In this document: positions 17,775 through 25,434 of the stretch, in pieces
Layout of the letters: each line of letters starts with the position of its first letter
Position numbering within the stretch: position 1 is the stretch's first letter
Assembly: GCA_045116915.1 (NCBI GenBank)
Contig: JBGUMQ010000017.1
Coordinates: 8,045 to 72,044 of the forward strand
Length of the DNA stretch: 64,000 nt
Direction: 5' to 3'
Origin: UBA9732 sp045116915
GTDB taxonomy: Bacteria; Spirochaetota; Spirochaetia; Sphaerochaetales; Sphaerochaetaceae
Notes under the pieces: model-generated
What the model was told of the DNA's origin: nothing
What the model saw: only the letters and a program-made list of their open reading frames with translations
Databases searched by the model: none
Made by a program: the position numbers and the translations under genes

Positions 17775-17794
17775 AATGGAGAAATTTCTCCATT
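17775..17794. repeat. 20-bp perfect palindrome, possible operator
   Basis: AATGGAGAAA (17775-17784) is followed directly by its reverse complement TTTCTCCATT. The half-site AATGGAGAAA occurs once more at 17816-17825. The set lies 38-90 bases upstream of the PD-(D/E)XK-like gene and looks like an operator. Confidence 0.5.
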
Positions 17795-17849
17795 TTAACC
17801 CGATTTTCAATCAAAAATGGAGAAACAACCTAACCGCTTTGTTTCAAGT

Positions 17850-17874
17850 CTCAGAACTCCGGCTCAGAACTCCG
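17850..17874. repeat. Short tandem duplication over the cdd stop codon
   Basis: CTCAGAACTCCG occurs at 17850-17861 and again at 17863-17874. The second copy contains the cdd stop codon, so the end of the gene appears duplicated just downstream of itself. Confidence 0.5.
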
Positions 17875-18322
17875 TGAACGGGTACGGCATCAGGACGCCG
17901 AAACTGAACAGTTTCAGGACACCGCTCTTGATCGAATACAGGTAGACGGGGACCTCCGGGTCCGTGAACTGGGACAGGAACTGTCTGCAGAGGGCGCACG
18001 GAGGAGCCGGCTCGTCGGAGCCCGATGCTATGGCGATGGCCTTGAACCTGCTGTAGCCCTCCCCCGCCACGCTTGCCATGGCCGCACCGCGTTCGGCGCA
18101 GATCGTTCCGCCGAGCGATGCGTTCTCCACGTTGCATCCCCTGTACACGTTGCCGCTTTCCGTACGGATCGCCGCACCCACATGGAACCTGGAGAAAGGC
18201 GCGTAGGCGTTCTTCATGACAGCCTTCGCCGAGTCGATGAGCTCCTTCACATCAGCCGGAACCGATTCCGGATCGAGAGCGACATTGTCGTACAGTTCCA
18301 CATCTTCCTTATCGATAGCCAT
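17864..18322 (-). CDS. cdd: Cytidine deaminase
   Basis: Zinc enzyme of 152 residues converting cytidine and deoxycytidine to the uridine forms in pyrimidine salvage. It shows the HVGAA strand, substrate-binding CNVENAS, the zinc and catalytic motif TICAERGA, and the second zinc site PPCALCRQ. An N-terminal extension of about 22 residues precedes the usual core. It is last in the glyA-hydantoinase-cdd run, 11 bases after the hydantoinase gene, which suggests a nucleobase salvage and catabolism unit. Confidence 0.9.
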   Translation of the reverse strand: MAIDKEDVELYDNVALDPESVPADVKELIDSAKAVMKNAYAPFSRFHVGAAIRTESGNVYRGCNVENASLGGTICAERGAAMASVAGEGYSRFKAIAIASGSDEPAPPCALCRQFLSQFTDPEVPVYLYSIKSGVLKLFSFGVLMPYPFTEF

Positions 18323-18333
18323 ATTGATGATCC

Positions 18334-19701
18334 TCAGTGCTGTTCCACGAATCTTCCCTCTCCGGGAACTCCGAAATACCTGCCGTCGTCCATGATCACC
18401 TTTCCGCGGAGGATCGTGGTACGCACCTTGCCGTGCACGCCGAATCCCCTGTACGGAGTGTAGTGCGATGCCGAATGGACGTTGTCGTCGGAAAGCGTCC
18501 AGCGCGGCGACGGGTCGAATATGACCACGTCCGCATCCGTTCCGACCTCAAGCGAACCCTTCTGCGGATAGATGCCGAACAGCTTGGCTGGAGTCGTGCT
18601 GACCAGACCCACAAGTTCCTGCATGGTCATCTGCGGATTGTCGTCCCTGAACGTGTTCAGGAGGACGAACATCTCCTCCGTTCCCGGGATTCCGGGATAG
18701 ATGGTCCTGCAGTCGCTGCTGGAGAGCTTCTGTTCCCTGGTGAACGCGCAGTGGTCGGTGGCCACAACCTGGAACTCGCCTCCGAGAACACCATCCTGTA
18801 TGGCCTTGTTGTCGCTCTTCTCCCGAAGCGGCGGAGTCATGACGTAAAGCGATGCATCCGGCCCTTCCAACTTGCTCCTGTCCAGGAACATGTAGTGGGG
18901 TGTAGTCTCGGCGTAGACCATCAGGCCCTTCTTCCGGAGTTCCCTGATCGCTTTCAGACCGCTTTCGGACGAGCAGTGGACGACATACAGCGGGCAGTCG
19001 GCCTCGAGGGCAATGCCTCCGAACAGCTCGATCGCCTTCCCTTCAGCCTCGGCCGGTCTGAGAAGCGCATGGGAGGCCGGGGAGAAATCGCCTTTCCAGT
19101 TGTCCGATATCTCCTCTATCATCGGGTTGAACTCACAGTGGGCGCATACGAGCATGCCCAGCCTTCTGGCGTTTTTGAAGAGGTCCAGAAGGTCGTCGCG
19201 GTTCTCGATCAGATAACCGGTGTTCCTGTATGTGGTGAATATCTTGAGCGTCTTCACGCCCTTCGCCTTGAGCTTTTCAAGCTGGCTGCCGATCGTGTTG
19301 TCGTAGCCGTGGCCGTAGACACCCTGATGCAGCGTGTAGTCTATGGCCATGCCGTCCCTCATCTCTTCCCTGCGGTAGTCCAGGCTCTGGAGCAGGTCCT
19401 GCCCCTTGTTGTGGTCGGCGAAATCCACCACGGTGGTGACACCGCCGAAAGCGGCGAGCCTTGAGCCCTCCGGGAAACTGTCACAGGTAACTGTCCCGCG
19501 GCTGACAAGATGGTAATGTGTGTGTGCATCAATCAGACCTGGCAGAACATACATGCCGGTTGCATCGATGACCTTGTCACCGTCGAATGGTTCGATTTCC
19601 GGTCCGGCGGCCTCAATCCTGCCGTCGGAGATGAGGACATCGGCCTTGACAGAAGACCTGTCGTCGGTGACGGTTCCGTTCTTGATCAGGATCCTGCTCA
19701 T
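18334..19701 (-). CDS. Dihydropyrimidinase/D-hydantoinase
   Basis: Cyclic amidohydrolase of 455 residues opening dihydropyrimidine or hydantoin rings. The binuclear metal site is complete: H60 and H62 in DAHTHYH, K153 in KTLKIFTTYRN (the carboxylated Lys), H188, H242 in YVVHCSSE and D316 in ATDHCAF. It most resembles HyuA/dihydropyrimidinase proteins that occur next to selenium-dependent molybdenum hydroxylase clusters, which fits the xanthine dehydrogenase, yqeC and xdhC genes of this window. It overlaps glyA by 4 bases. The true substrate is not shown by the sequence; allantoinase is a less likely alternative. Confidence 0.85.
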   Translation of the reverse strand: MSRILIKNGTVTDDRSSVKADVLISDGRIEAAGPEIEPFDGDKVIDATGMYVLPGLIDAHTHYHLVSRGTVTCDSFPEGSRLAAFGGVTTVVDFADHNKGQDLLQSLDYRREEMRDGMAIDYTLHQGVYGHGYDNTIGSQLEKLKAKGVKTLKIFTTYRNTGYLIENRDDLLDLFKNARRLGMLVCAHCEFNPMIEEISDNWKGDFSPASHALLRPAEAEGKAIELFGGIALEADCPLYVVHCSSESGLKAIRELRKKGLMVYAETTPHYMFLDRSKLEGPDASLYVMTPPLREKSDNKAIQDGVLGGEFQVVATDHCAFTREQKLSSSDCRTIYPGIPGTEEMFVLLNTFRDDNPQMTMQELVGLVSTTPAKLFGIYPQKGSLEVGTDADVVIFDPSPRWTLSDDNVHSASHYTPYRGFGVHGKVRTTILRGKVIMDDGRYFGVPGEGRFVEQH

Positions 19702-21215
19702 TCGGCCTCCCTGAAGTTCTCCTCCAGGAACTGGAGGTCCAGCTCCGGATAGAGGACGAAACGTGAAAGCAGGCTGTGGACGCGCTCCAGTGCGGAAGCC
19801 CTGACAGCATCGTCGATGACCGCCTTGTTCCTGCTGGGCTGTCCAGCCTTTTCACCCTTGGTGATGATTGCAGGTCTGGCGTTGCGAAGGACATCGGCGA
19901 TGATGGAGGCGATCTCCCTCATCTCGGCAGGACCCATTCCAAGGGTCGTGACCGCAGGTGTGCCGATCCTGAGTCCGCTGGTGTACCATGGCCCGTTCTT
20001 GTCGAAAGGCAGCGCATTCCTGTTCAATGTGATTCCACAGGATATCATCAGGCTCTCCGCCTGACGTCCGTTGAGGCCCATGTCGGCCACATCCAGAAGC
20101 ATCATGTGGTTGTCCGTTCCGCCGGTCTGGACCACAAGGCCTTCGTCGATGAAAGCCTGGGCAAGGGCTTTCGCATTGTCGGCGATGCGCCTTGCGTAGG
20201 CGGCGAATTCGGGTGTCGATGCCTCCTTGAGCGCGATGGCCTTGGCCGCCATCACATGGGGAAGCGGTCCGCCGATGACAAGAGGGCAACCCTGGTCGAC
20301 GGATTCAGCGAAGCGCTCCTTGCAGAGCACCATGCCGCCGCGCGGTCCGCGCAGTGTCTTGTGAGTGGTGGTCGTGACGACATCGGCCCAGATGACGGGG
20401 TTGTACTCGCCCTCGAGCACGTGGCCGGCGACAAGTCCTGCGAAGTGCGCCATGTCGACCATCAGGACGGCCCCGCACTTGTCGGCGATGGCGCGCATCC
20501 TGCGGAAGTCGATCTTCCTGGGGTATGCGCTGTAGCCGACCAGCAGGATCAGGGGCCTGACCTCCATGGCCTGGGCCTCGATATCATCGTAGTCCAGGAA
20601 GCCGGTCTTGCGGTCGACGGAATAGGAATGGCAGTCGAACAGATGGCCGGAGACGTTCATCCTGTAGCCGTGCGTGATGTGTCCGCCGCTGTAGTAGTCC
20701 AGAGCCAGGAGTTTCTGGCATCCGGTGCGCTCGCGGATGATGTCCCACTGCTCCCTTGTCAGGTCGGAGGGATTGGTCACACCCATCTCCGCCAGCGACG
20801 GAACCTGGACCATGGTGTTCAGGATGGCCCAGTAGGCGCAGAGGTTGGCATCGGCCCCGCTGTGGGGCTGCACATATGCATGCTCTGCCCCGAAGACCTC
20901 GCATGCCAGCTTCGACGCATAGGCCTCGATGGCATCGACGTTCTCGCATCCCGCGTAGTACCTGTGGTAGGCGAATCCCTCGGCGTACTTGTCCGTGAGG
21001 AGGTTGCCCATGGCCAGATGGCATGACGGGCTGCTGTAGTTCTCGCTCGCGATCAGCTTGAGGTGGCTGCGCTGGTTGCGCAGTTCGCCGACGATCCTGG
21101 ATGCCACGAGCGGGCTTACCTTCGCCACCTCGTCCAGCTGTGCCGTGTATGCGGCCATGGTGTCGTTGAAATCCGCAGGATGGGCCTGCAGGTATTTACG
21201 AAGAGCTGTTCCCAT
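19698..21215 (-). CDS. glyA: Serine hydroxymethyltransferase (long form)
   Basis: PLP enzyme of 505 residues interconverting serine and glycine with tetrahydrofolate one-carbon units. The PLP Lys sits in TTTTHKTLRGPRGG; SENYSSP and YYAGCENVDAIE are typical substrate segments. It is about 90 residues longer than the usual 415-residue bacterial enzyme because of inserts and an N-terminal extension, as in other spirochaetes. The ATG at 21215 is chosen over the upstream one at 21266 because GGGGGA lies 6 bases before it and because the longer start would run through the terminator at 21243-21258. It overlaps the hydantoinase gene by 4 bases. Confidence 0.93.
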   Translation of the reverse strand: MGTALRKYLQAHPADFNDTMAAYTAQLDEVAKVSPLVASRIVGELRNQRSHLKLIASENYSSPSCHLAMGNLLTDKYAEGFAYHRYYAGCENVDAIEAYASKLACEVFGAEHAYVQPHSGADANLCAYWAILNTMVQVPSLAEMGVTNPSDLTREQWDIIRERTGCQKLLALDYYSGGHITHGYRMNVSGHLFDCHSYSVDRKTGFLDYDDIEAQAMEVRPLILLVGYSAYPRKIDFRRMRAIADKCGAVLMVDMAHFAGLVAGHVLEGEYNPVIWADVVTTTTHKTLRGPRGGMVLCKERFAESVDQGCPLVIGGPLPHVMAAKAIALKEASTPEFAAYARRIADNAKALAQAFIDEGLVVQTGGTDNHMMLLDVADMGLNGRQAESLMISCGITLNRNALPFDKNGPWYTSGLRIGTPAVTTLGMGPAEMREIASIIADVLRNARPAIITKGEKAGQPSRNKAVIDDAVRASALERVHSLLSRFVLYPELDLQFLEENFREAE

Positions 21216-21242
21216 TTCGAATCCCCCGTATCCTAAAGAAAA

Positions 21243-21258
21243 AGCCGTAGAAACGGCT
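21243..21258 (-). terminator. Terminator/attenuator between the small ORF and glyA
   Basis: On the minus strand AGCCGT pairs with ACGGCT around a four-base loop and is followed by TTTTTCTTT. It ends about 20 bases before the glyA start, so glyA can only be reached by readthrough or by a promoter not seen here. Confidence 0.7.
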
Positions 21259-21292
21259 CTTTCCATGTGTCTTCTTTTTTCCGACAGATTCC

Positions 21293-21424
21293 TTATCTGT
21301 CCTTGTCCTTCTTGCGGGAGATCACTTCCGCTGCCACATATGCTGGCTGCTGCGCCGGCTTTTCCTTGATGTTCTTCTCGGACTTCCTGCCCTTGCTTTC
21401 CTTCTTGATTTCTCCACGTGCCAT
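21293..21424 (-). CDS. Small basic protein or leader ORF, 43 aa
   Basis: A 43-codon ORF with a strong ribosome-binding site (GGAGGT, 5 bases before the ATG). The product is very rich in Lys, Arg and Glu (begins MARGEIKKES, ends ISRKKDKDR) and has one short hydrophobic patch near residues 27-35. It lies between a promoter (21463-21492) and a terminator (21243-21258) ahead of glyA. It may be a small ribosome- or nucleic-acid-binding protein or a leader peptide. I do not recognise a family. Confidence 0.55.
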   Translation of the reverse strand: MARGEIKKESKGRKSEKNIKEKPAQQPAYVAAEVISRKKDKDR

Positions 21425-21462
21425 ATGGACCTCCGTATGCGATATCCTCAGATATCCGGTTA

Positions 21463-21492
21463 ATGATACTACTATAATGGCGGCCACGTCAA
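21463..21492 (-). promoter_or_regulatory. Promoter for the small ORF and glyA region
   Basis: TTGACG (21487-21492) and TATCAT (21463-21468) are 18 bases apart on the minus strand. GATATC occurs twice just downstream (21441-21456) as an inverted pair, a possible operator. Confidence 0.5.
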
Positions 21493-21659
21493 ACCTGATG
21501 GTCGAGGTTGATGATTCGGAAACGTAATCATCCCGAAGGTTCTCCTATAACCCTGATTTTATGGCCCTCAAAGGAGTCTTTTTCTCCTCTACATGTCCTT
21601 TTTGGGGCTTTTGCGGAGTTTCTCGCCTCCAGTGTCCATCAGAGACAACCTTAGTCTAC
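21493..21659. other. Intergenic stretch with no recognised feature
   Basis: About 170 bases lie between the minus-strand glyA-region promoter and the control region of the plus-strand ATPase gene. I see a GATGATT/AATCATC stem (about 21509-21531) and purine-rich blocks but no convincing gene. There is no glycine or folate riboswitch that I can recognise. Confidence 0.4.
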
Positions 21660-21662
21660 TTT

Positions 21663-21732
21663 AAGATTTTGCGCAAAATGAAAAATCTTTAAATAGTATT
21701 TTAAGATTTTGTTGACCCATGAAAAATCTTAA
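21663..21732. repeat. Two tandem inverted repeats in the ATPase promoter
   Basis: AAGATTTT (21663-21670) pairs with AAAATCTT (21682-21689). A second pair, TTAAGATTTT (21701-21710) and AAAATCTTAA (21723-21732), follows about 40 bases later and brackets the -35 box. The repeated spacing suggests two operator sites on adjacent helical turns. Confidence 0.6.
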
Positions 21733-21740
21733 AGTATGAT
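21712..21740 (+). promoter_or_regulatory. Promoter of the DUF4143 ATPase gene
   Basis: TTGACC (21712-21717) and TATGAT (21735-21740) are separated by 17 bases, a near-consensus promoter embedded in the second inverted repeat. Confidence 0.7.
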
Positions 21741-21782
21741 CATGCATGGATCATGCTGATCAGGATAACGGGAGGTGGTTGT

Positions 21783-22964
21783 ATGATTGACAGAGAGCAT
21801 TACGTATCGCAGATCAGACCCTTCTATGAAAGCGACCTGATAAAGATCATAACCGGAATCCGCAGATGCGGAAAATCCGTCATACTCAGGCAGGTTATGA
21901 AAGAGATGGAGGATGAAGGGAAAAGATGCATCCTCCTGGATTTCGATCTCAGACCATTACGGAAAGAGATTCCGGATGCGGATGCGCTGGTAGCCTATGT
22001 CAAGGAAAGGCTTGGAGAAGACAAACTCTATATCTTCCTGGATGAAGTGCAGAACATAGACGGATGGAATGAGGCCGCAAGGACGCTGAGGCTCTACAAC
22101 ACCTCGGTGTTCATTACGGGAAGCAATTCAAAGCTCCTTTCAAAGGAGTTCACGAAGGAACTGTCAGGACGGTACGTGTCGTTCCGAATCAGACCGTTCG
22201 TATACCGTGAAGCCAGGCAGTATGCCGAGCAGTTGGGGCGGGACTATGGAATCACCGACTATCTGATCTGGGGAGGTTTTCCTGCCGCCCTTGAGCAACC
22301 CGATACCAACGCATTGAAGCGTTATCTGAATGATCTGAACAGCACTATAGTGTTCAATGACATCGAGAACAGATATGGCATCCGGAAAAGAGACATCTTC
22401 GAGAGGATGGTCGACTTCATTCTTGTCTCCAACGCAAGGGTATTCAGTGCAAAGTCCATTGTCGACTATATGAAGGGGCAGAACGTAACAGTCTCGGTCC
22501 CGACCGTGATCAAGTACCTCGGATACCTCAAGGAAGCCTATGTGATCGAAGAAGTCCCCCTGTACTCGCCAAAGGCGAAGGCCAGACTGAGCTACTACTG
22601 CAAACTTTATGACGAGGACGTCTCGATGAACAGCATAAGAGTCTCCGGCAACCGCTATGACCTCACGCACAACATGGAGAACGTCGTCCTGAATGAACTG
22701 ATGTTTATGGGCTATGAAGTGTCCGTCTATGGGAACAAAGGCAAGGAGATTGATTTCCGTGCGGTGAAGGACGGCAAGGTCTATCTTGTGCAGGTAGCCT
22801 ACAGTGTGGCTGAGGACAAGGCCTATGAGCGGGAGTTCTCTGCTTTCGCCGACATCGACAACACAGTGAAGAAAATCATCATAACGAATGATGATGTGGA
22901 CTACTCGACAAGCACCGTATACCATTACAGACTACGTGATTTCCTTATGATGAACGAACTGTAG
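21783..22964 (+). CDS. AAA ATPase with DUF4143 domain
   Basis: Cytoplasmic P-loop ATPase of 393 residues. Walker A is TGIRRCGKS (24-32) and Walker B is IFLDEVQN near 92. The C-terminal half is the DUF4143 domain, with a winged-helix-like region and a nuclease-like end (KEIDFRAVKDGKVYLVQVAYS). These proteins are common in gut bacteria and archaea, often in accessory DNA, and their role is unknown. GGAGG lies 7 bases before the ATG at 21783; an in-frame ATG at 21753 is less likely. The promoter region holds two inverted repeats, so expression appears regulated. Confidence 0.85.
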   Translation: MIDREHYVSQIRPFYESDLIKIITGIRRCGKSVILRQVMKEMEDEGKRCILLDFDLRPLRKEIPDADALVAYVKERLGEDKLYIFLDEVQNIDGWNEAARTLRLYNTSVFITGSNSKLLSKEFTKELSGRYVSFRIRPFVYREARQYAEQLGRDYGITDYLIWGGFPAALEQPDTNALKRYLNDLNSTIVFNDIENRYGIRKRDIFERMVDFILVSNARVFSAKSIVDYMKGQNVTVSVPTVIKYLGYLKEAYVIEEVPLYSPKAKARLSYYCKLYDEDVSMNSIRVSGNRYDLTHNMENVVLNELMFMGYEVSVYGNKGKEIDFRAVKDGKVYLVQVAYSVAEDKAYEREFSAFADIDNTVKKIIITNDDVDYSTSTVYHYRLRDFLMMNEL

Positions 22965-22988
22965 ACCGGTTCGGAATGGTTGCAATGG

Positions 22989-23009
22989 TTCAAGTAACCA
23001 ATACTTGAA
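22989..23009. other. Stem-loop after the DUF4143 ATPase gene
   Basis: TTCAAGTA and TACTTGAA form an 8-bp stem with a 5-base loop 25 bases after the stop codon. No T run follows, so a terminator role is uncertain. Confidence 0.4.
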
Positions 23010-23057
23010 GCAAGGCTGATCAAACAATTCATGAAATGACCTCAAAAATGTTTTTGC

Positions 23058-23085
23058 TTGACATCGGAAAATGTTTTGCGATAAC
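23058..23085 (+). promoter_or_regulatory. Promoter of infA
   Basis: A consensus TTGACA (23058-23063) is followed after 16 bases by GATAAC (23080-23085). The start codon lies about 37 bases downstream behind a GGAGG site. Confidence 0.5.
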
Positions 23086-23122
23086 GTAATATCGCTCGCA
23101 CACTAAGCATTTTGGAGGAATG

Positions 23123-23341
23123 ATGGCTAAAGAAGAAGCTATTGAGGTCGAGGGTCTTGTGAAGGAAGCCCTGCCGAACGTGATGTTCCGTGTTGAACTC
23201 AAGAACAAGCATGTGATCCTTGCTCACATGTCAGGCAGGATGCGCCAGAACCACATCAAGATCGTCCCGGGCGATACGGTGAAGATCGAGATGTCCCCGT
23301 ATGACCTGACCAAGGGCCGCATCATCTACCGCGAGAAATAA
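23123..23341 (+). CDS. infA: Translation initiation factor IF-1
   Basis: Small S1-fold protein of 72 residues that binds the ribosomal A site during initiation. The core MAKEEAIEVEG, LPNVMFRVEL, HVILAHMSGRMRQN and VKIEMSPYDLTKGRI is that of IF-1. Two adjacent ATGs (23120, 23123) follow GGAGG; the second gives better spacing. It stands alone between accessory-looking genes, with its own promoter, not in a ribosomal protein operon. Confidence 0.95.
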   Translation: MAKEEAIEVEGLVKEALPNVMFRVELKNKHVILAHMSGRMRQNHIKIVPGDTVKIEMSPYDLTKGRIIYREK

Positions 23342-23415
23342 TTTCGACTGATAATCATCCGCAATCTCCACGCCTCAACTCAACGACTACCATCAAGGTA
23401 TGTCGTTTCGTCTTG

Positions 23416-23439
23416 TCGTGGGCTTGCGGCGCCTATCAG
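23416..23439. repeat. Imperfect direct repeat, copy 1
   Basis: A 24-base segment starting TCGTGGGCTTG and ending TATCAG recurs at 23484-23507 with four mismatches. It lies between infA and the convergent exonuclease gene. Confidence 0.45.
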
Positions 23440-23483
23440 TCTCAATTGGCCTCACATGTGCTATTTGCCTGTGCGATATGGCG

Positions 23484-23507
23484 TCGTGGGCTTGAGGGGC
23501 CTGTCAG
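23484..23507. repeat. Imperfect direct repeat, copy 2
   Basis: Second copy of the 24-base segment (TCGTGGGCTTG...TGTCAG). It overlaps the stop codon of the exonuclease gene by a few bases, so it may have been copied from or into the gene end. Confidence 0.45.
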
Positions 23508-24073
23508 CAGATCGTCTTGAGCTCGATGCCGCGGACGATGAGGAACTTGCGCAGGTCCTGGAGTTCGAACAGGCGGCCGTTGCAGGCCTTCACGAAGACC
23601 TTGCCGCAGTTGATGGCATCGTCCAGGGCGTTGTGGGCGTTGTAGTCCAGGCCGAACTGGGCGCTCAGCGATGTCAGGGCGTGGCTCTTGAACTGGGGCC
23701 ATATTCGGCGCGAGATCTGAAGGGAACACAGATAGCGGATGTCGGGGATCTCCAGGTCGTAGTACCTCAGGAGGCTGGTGAGCACGCCGACATCGAAGCG
23801 CGCGTTGTGCGCCACGATGAAATCGTCGCCGATGAAATAGAGGATCTCCGGCCAGATGTAGGCGAAGTCCGGGGCATCGGCGACATCGCGCGGCCTGATG
23901 CCGTGGATCTCGATGTTCCGGGCATAGAAGTAGTCGTGGCCCTTCGGAGGTTTTATCAAGGAATAGAACCTGTCGATGACGCGCCCGTCCTCATCGAACT
24001 TGGCCAGCCCCACGGAGCATGCGCTCTGGGGCATCTGGTTGGCGGTCTCGAAATCTATGGTCGTGAAAGTCAT
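23504..24073 (-). CDS. DnaQ-like 3'-5' exonuclease
   Basis: DEDDh-family exonuclease of 189 residues, like the proofreading epsilon subunit of DNA polymerase III but short and without a polymerase-binding tail. D7 and E9 are in FTTIDFET, HNARFDV holds the third acidic residue, and HNALDDA holds the final His and Asp. It overlaps tolC by 4 bases and so belongs to an efflux operon, an odd location. It may act in repair or RNA/DNA turnover; a proofreading role is not implied. Confidence 0.82.
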   Translation of the reverse strand: MTFTTIDFETANQMPQSACSVGLAKFDEDGRVIDRFYSLIKPPKGHDYFYARNIEIHGIRPRDVADAPDFAYIWPEILYFIGDDFIVAHNARFDVGVLTSLLRYYDLEIPDIRYLCSLQISRRIWPQFKSHALTSLSAQFGLDYNAHNALDDAINCGKVFVKACNGRLFELQDLRKFLIVRGIELKTIC

Positions 24074-25434
24074 AACTCACCCTGGAGGTACAGCAGGGCA
24101 TACACCGCGGTCGCAAGGTCGATCCTGGTCCTGAGGATCTCGATGCAGCAGTTGTTGTATTCCAGCCGACCCTGCAGGTAGTCTGACTCAGAGCCGTATC
24201 CGGTGTCAAGAAGCTGTCTGTCGACATCGCTTTGCGCCTGCAGCTGATCCGCCATGGCCTCGAGGTAATCCAGCTGCGCAAGACAGACCGCCATGCCCGT
24301 CCAGTTCTCGTCGACCGCGGCGCGGATCTTGTCACGGGCGCTCTGGATATCCAGCCGGGCCTCCGTCACCCCGCTCTCCGTCCGGCTCACATTGCGCAGG
24401 GCCTTCCCTCCGTCCAGCACCGTGGTCTTCAGAGCCACCGTAATCGTGGCGTTCCAGTCATCCTTTCCGTACCAGTCCGTCTCCAAGAAAGGAAGACGGC
24501 TTCCGCTGTAGTCGGCGTTCACGACCAGAGCGAGGTCCGGTTTCCAGTTGACCGATGCCCCGGCGATATCGTTGGTCAGGTCGGCGATAGTCTCGAGCGT
24601 GCCGAGAAGCCTGAACGTGGTCCTGCCGGACGAAAGGCTCCTTGCACTGACAGTTTCATATCCCGACTCCATCAGATTTCCGACTTCGGAAATGATCTCA
24701 TCCTCATCGGACTCGATGTCGGATGCCTTAAGGTCCTGCATTCCGGTCAGATTGCAAAGCGCTGTCATCATCAGGAGCATCTGCTGGTCGATCTGCGCGG
24801 CGGCGACATCGATCTGGCGCGCCTTCACCTTCACTGAAAGCGCATCGGTTTCCAGCATCATTCCACTCTTCCGGGCCTCGTCGGCCAGTTCCACAAGACG
24901 TGCGGCAATGGTGGCCTGCTCGTCCAGAAGTTCTCCGATTCCCTCAAGATACCCCAGCACGGCCGCCCTGGTCCGGATCTCCGTGCGGGCCTTCTCCACG
25001 GCATCGTCCATCTGGAGCACGCGGGCTTCGTAGACCTGGCTGTAGAGCTTGACGGCGTTGGTGATCTTGCCCCAGGTGAAGATCGGCTGGGTCAGGGTCA
25101 GCTGGAACTGGTAGTACATGCTCTCCTGTCCGTTGTAGACGGTGATGTAGTCGTTCGGGACCCCGTAGGCGGTTGTGTTGATGTAGTCCCCGAGGTTGAT
25201 CCTGATCGGGTCGATGGGATTGGCGATGTAGCTTCCGGTCACGGTCAGGTCGATCGTCGGCGTGTATCCCGCCCTGGCATCCTTCACATCCAGGGCCGCC
25301 TTGGATATCTCCTCGCGGGCCTTGAGGATGTCTGGATTGGACGACAGCATGGACGTCTCCAGGTCCCCGACGTTCAGAGCCGCCAGGTTGAAGAGGAAGA
25401 CTGAAAACAGGACAGTAGTCAGGACTCTCTTCAT
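24070..25434 (-). CDS. TolC-family outer membrane efflux protein
   Basis: Outer-membrane channel protein of 454 residues with a signal peptide (1-19, cleaved near NLAALN) and two OEP repeats made of long amphipathic helices and short strands. FTWGKITNAVKLY and the mirrored YLEAMADQLQ and GYGSESDYLQGR segments are typical. It should dock with the RND pump and adaptor encoded upstream to give an envelope-spanning exporter. It overlaps the lipoprotein gene and the exonuclease gene by 4 bases each. Confidence 0.88.
   Translation of the reverse strand: MKRVLTTVLFSVFLFNLAALNVGDLETSMLSSNPDILKAREEISKAALDVKDARAGYTPTIDLTVTGSYIANPIDPIRINLGDYINTTAYGVPNDYITVYNGQESMYYQFQLTLTQPIFTWGKITNAVKLYSQVYEARVLQMDDAVEKARTEIRTRAAVLGYLEGIGELLDEQATIAARLVELADEARKSGMMLETDALSVKVKARQIDVAAAQIDQQMLLMMTALCNLTGMQDLKASDIESDEDEIISEVGNLMESGYETVSARSLSSGRTTFRLLGTLETIADLTNDIAGASVNWKPDLALVVNADYSGSRLPFLETDWYGKDDWNATITVALKTTVLDGGKALRNVSRTESGVTEARLDIQSARDKIRAAVDENWTGMAVCLAQLDYLEAMADQLQAQSDVDRQLLDTGYGSESDYLQGRLEYNNCCIEILRTRIDLATAVYALLYLQGEL

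Noticed and set aside
21425..21660. Glycine or folate riboswitch upstream of glyA
   Set aside because: I looked for the conserved aptamer cores and did not find them; only short stems and purine blocks are present.
21545..21692. A 44-codon plus-strand frame upstream of the DUF4143 ATPase gene
   Set aside because: No ribosome-binding site, no clear promoter spacing and it runs into the repeats; judged chance.
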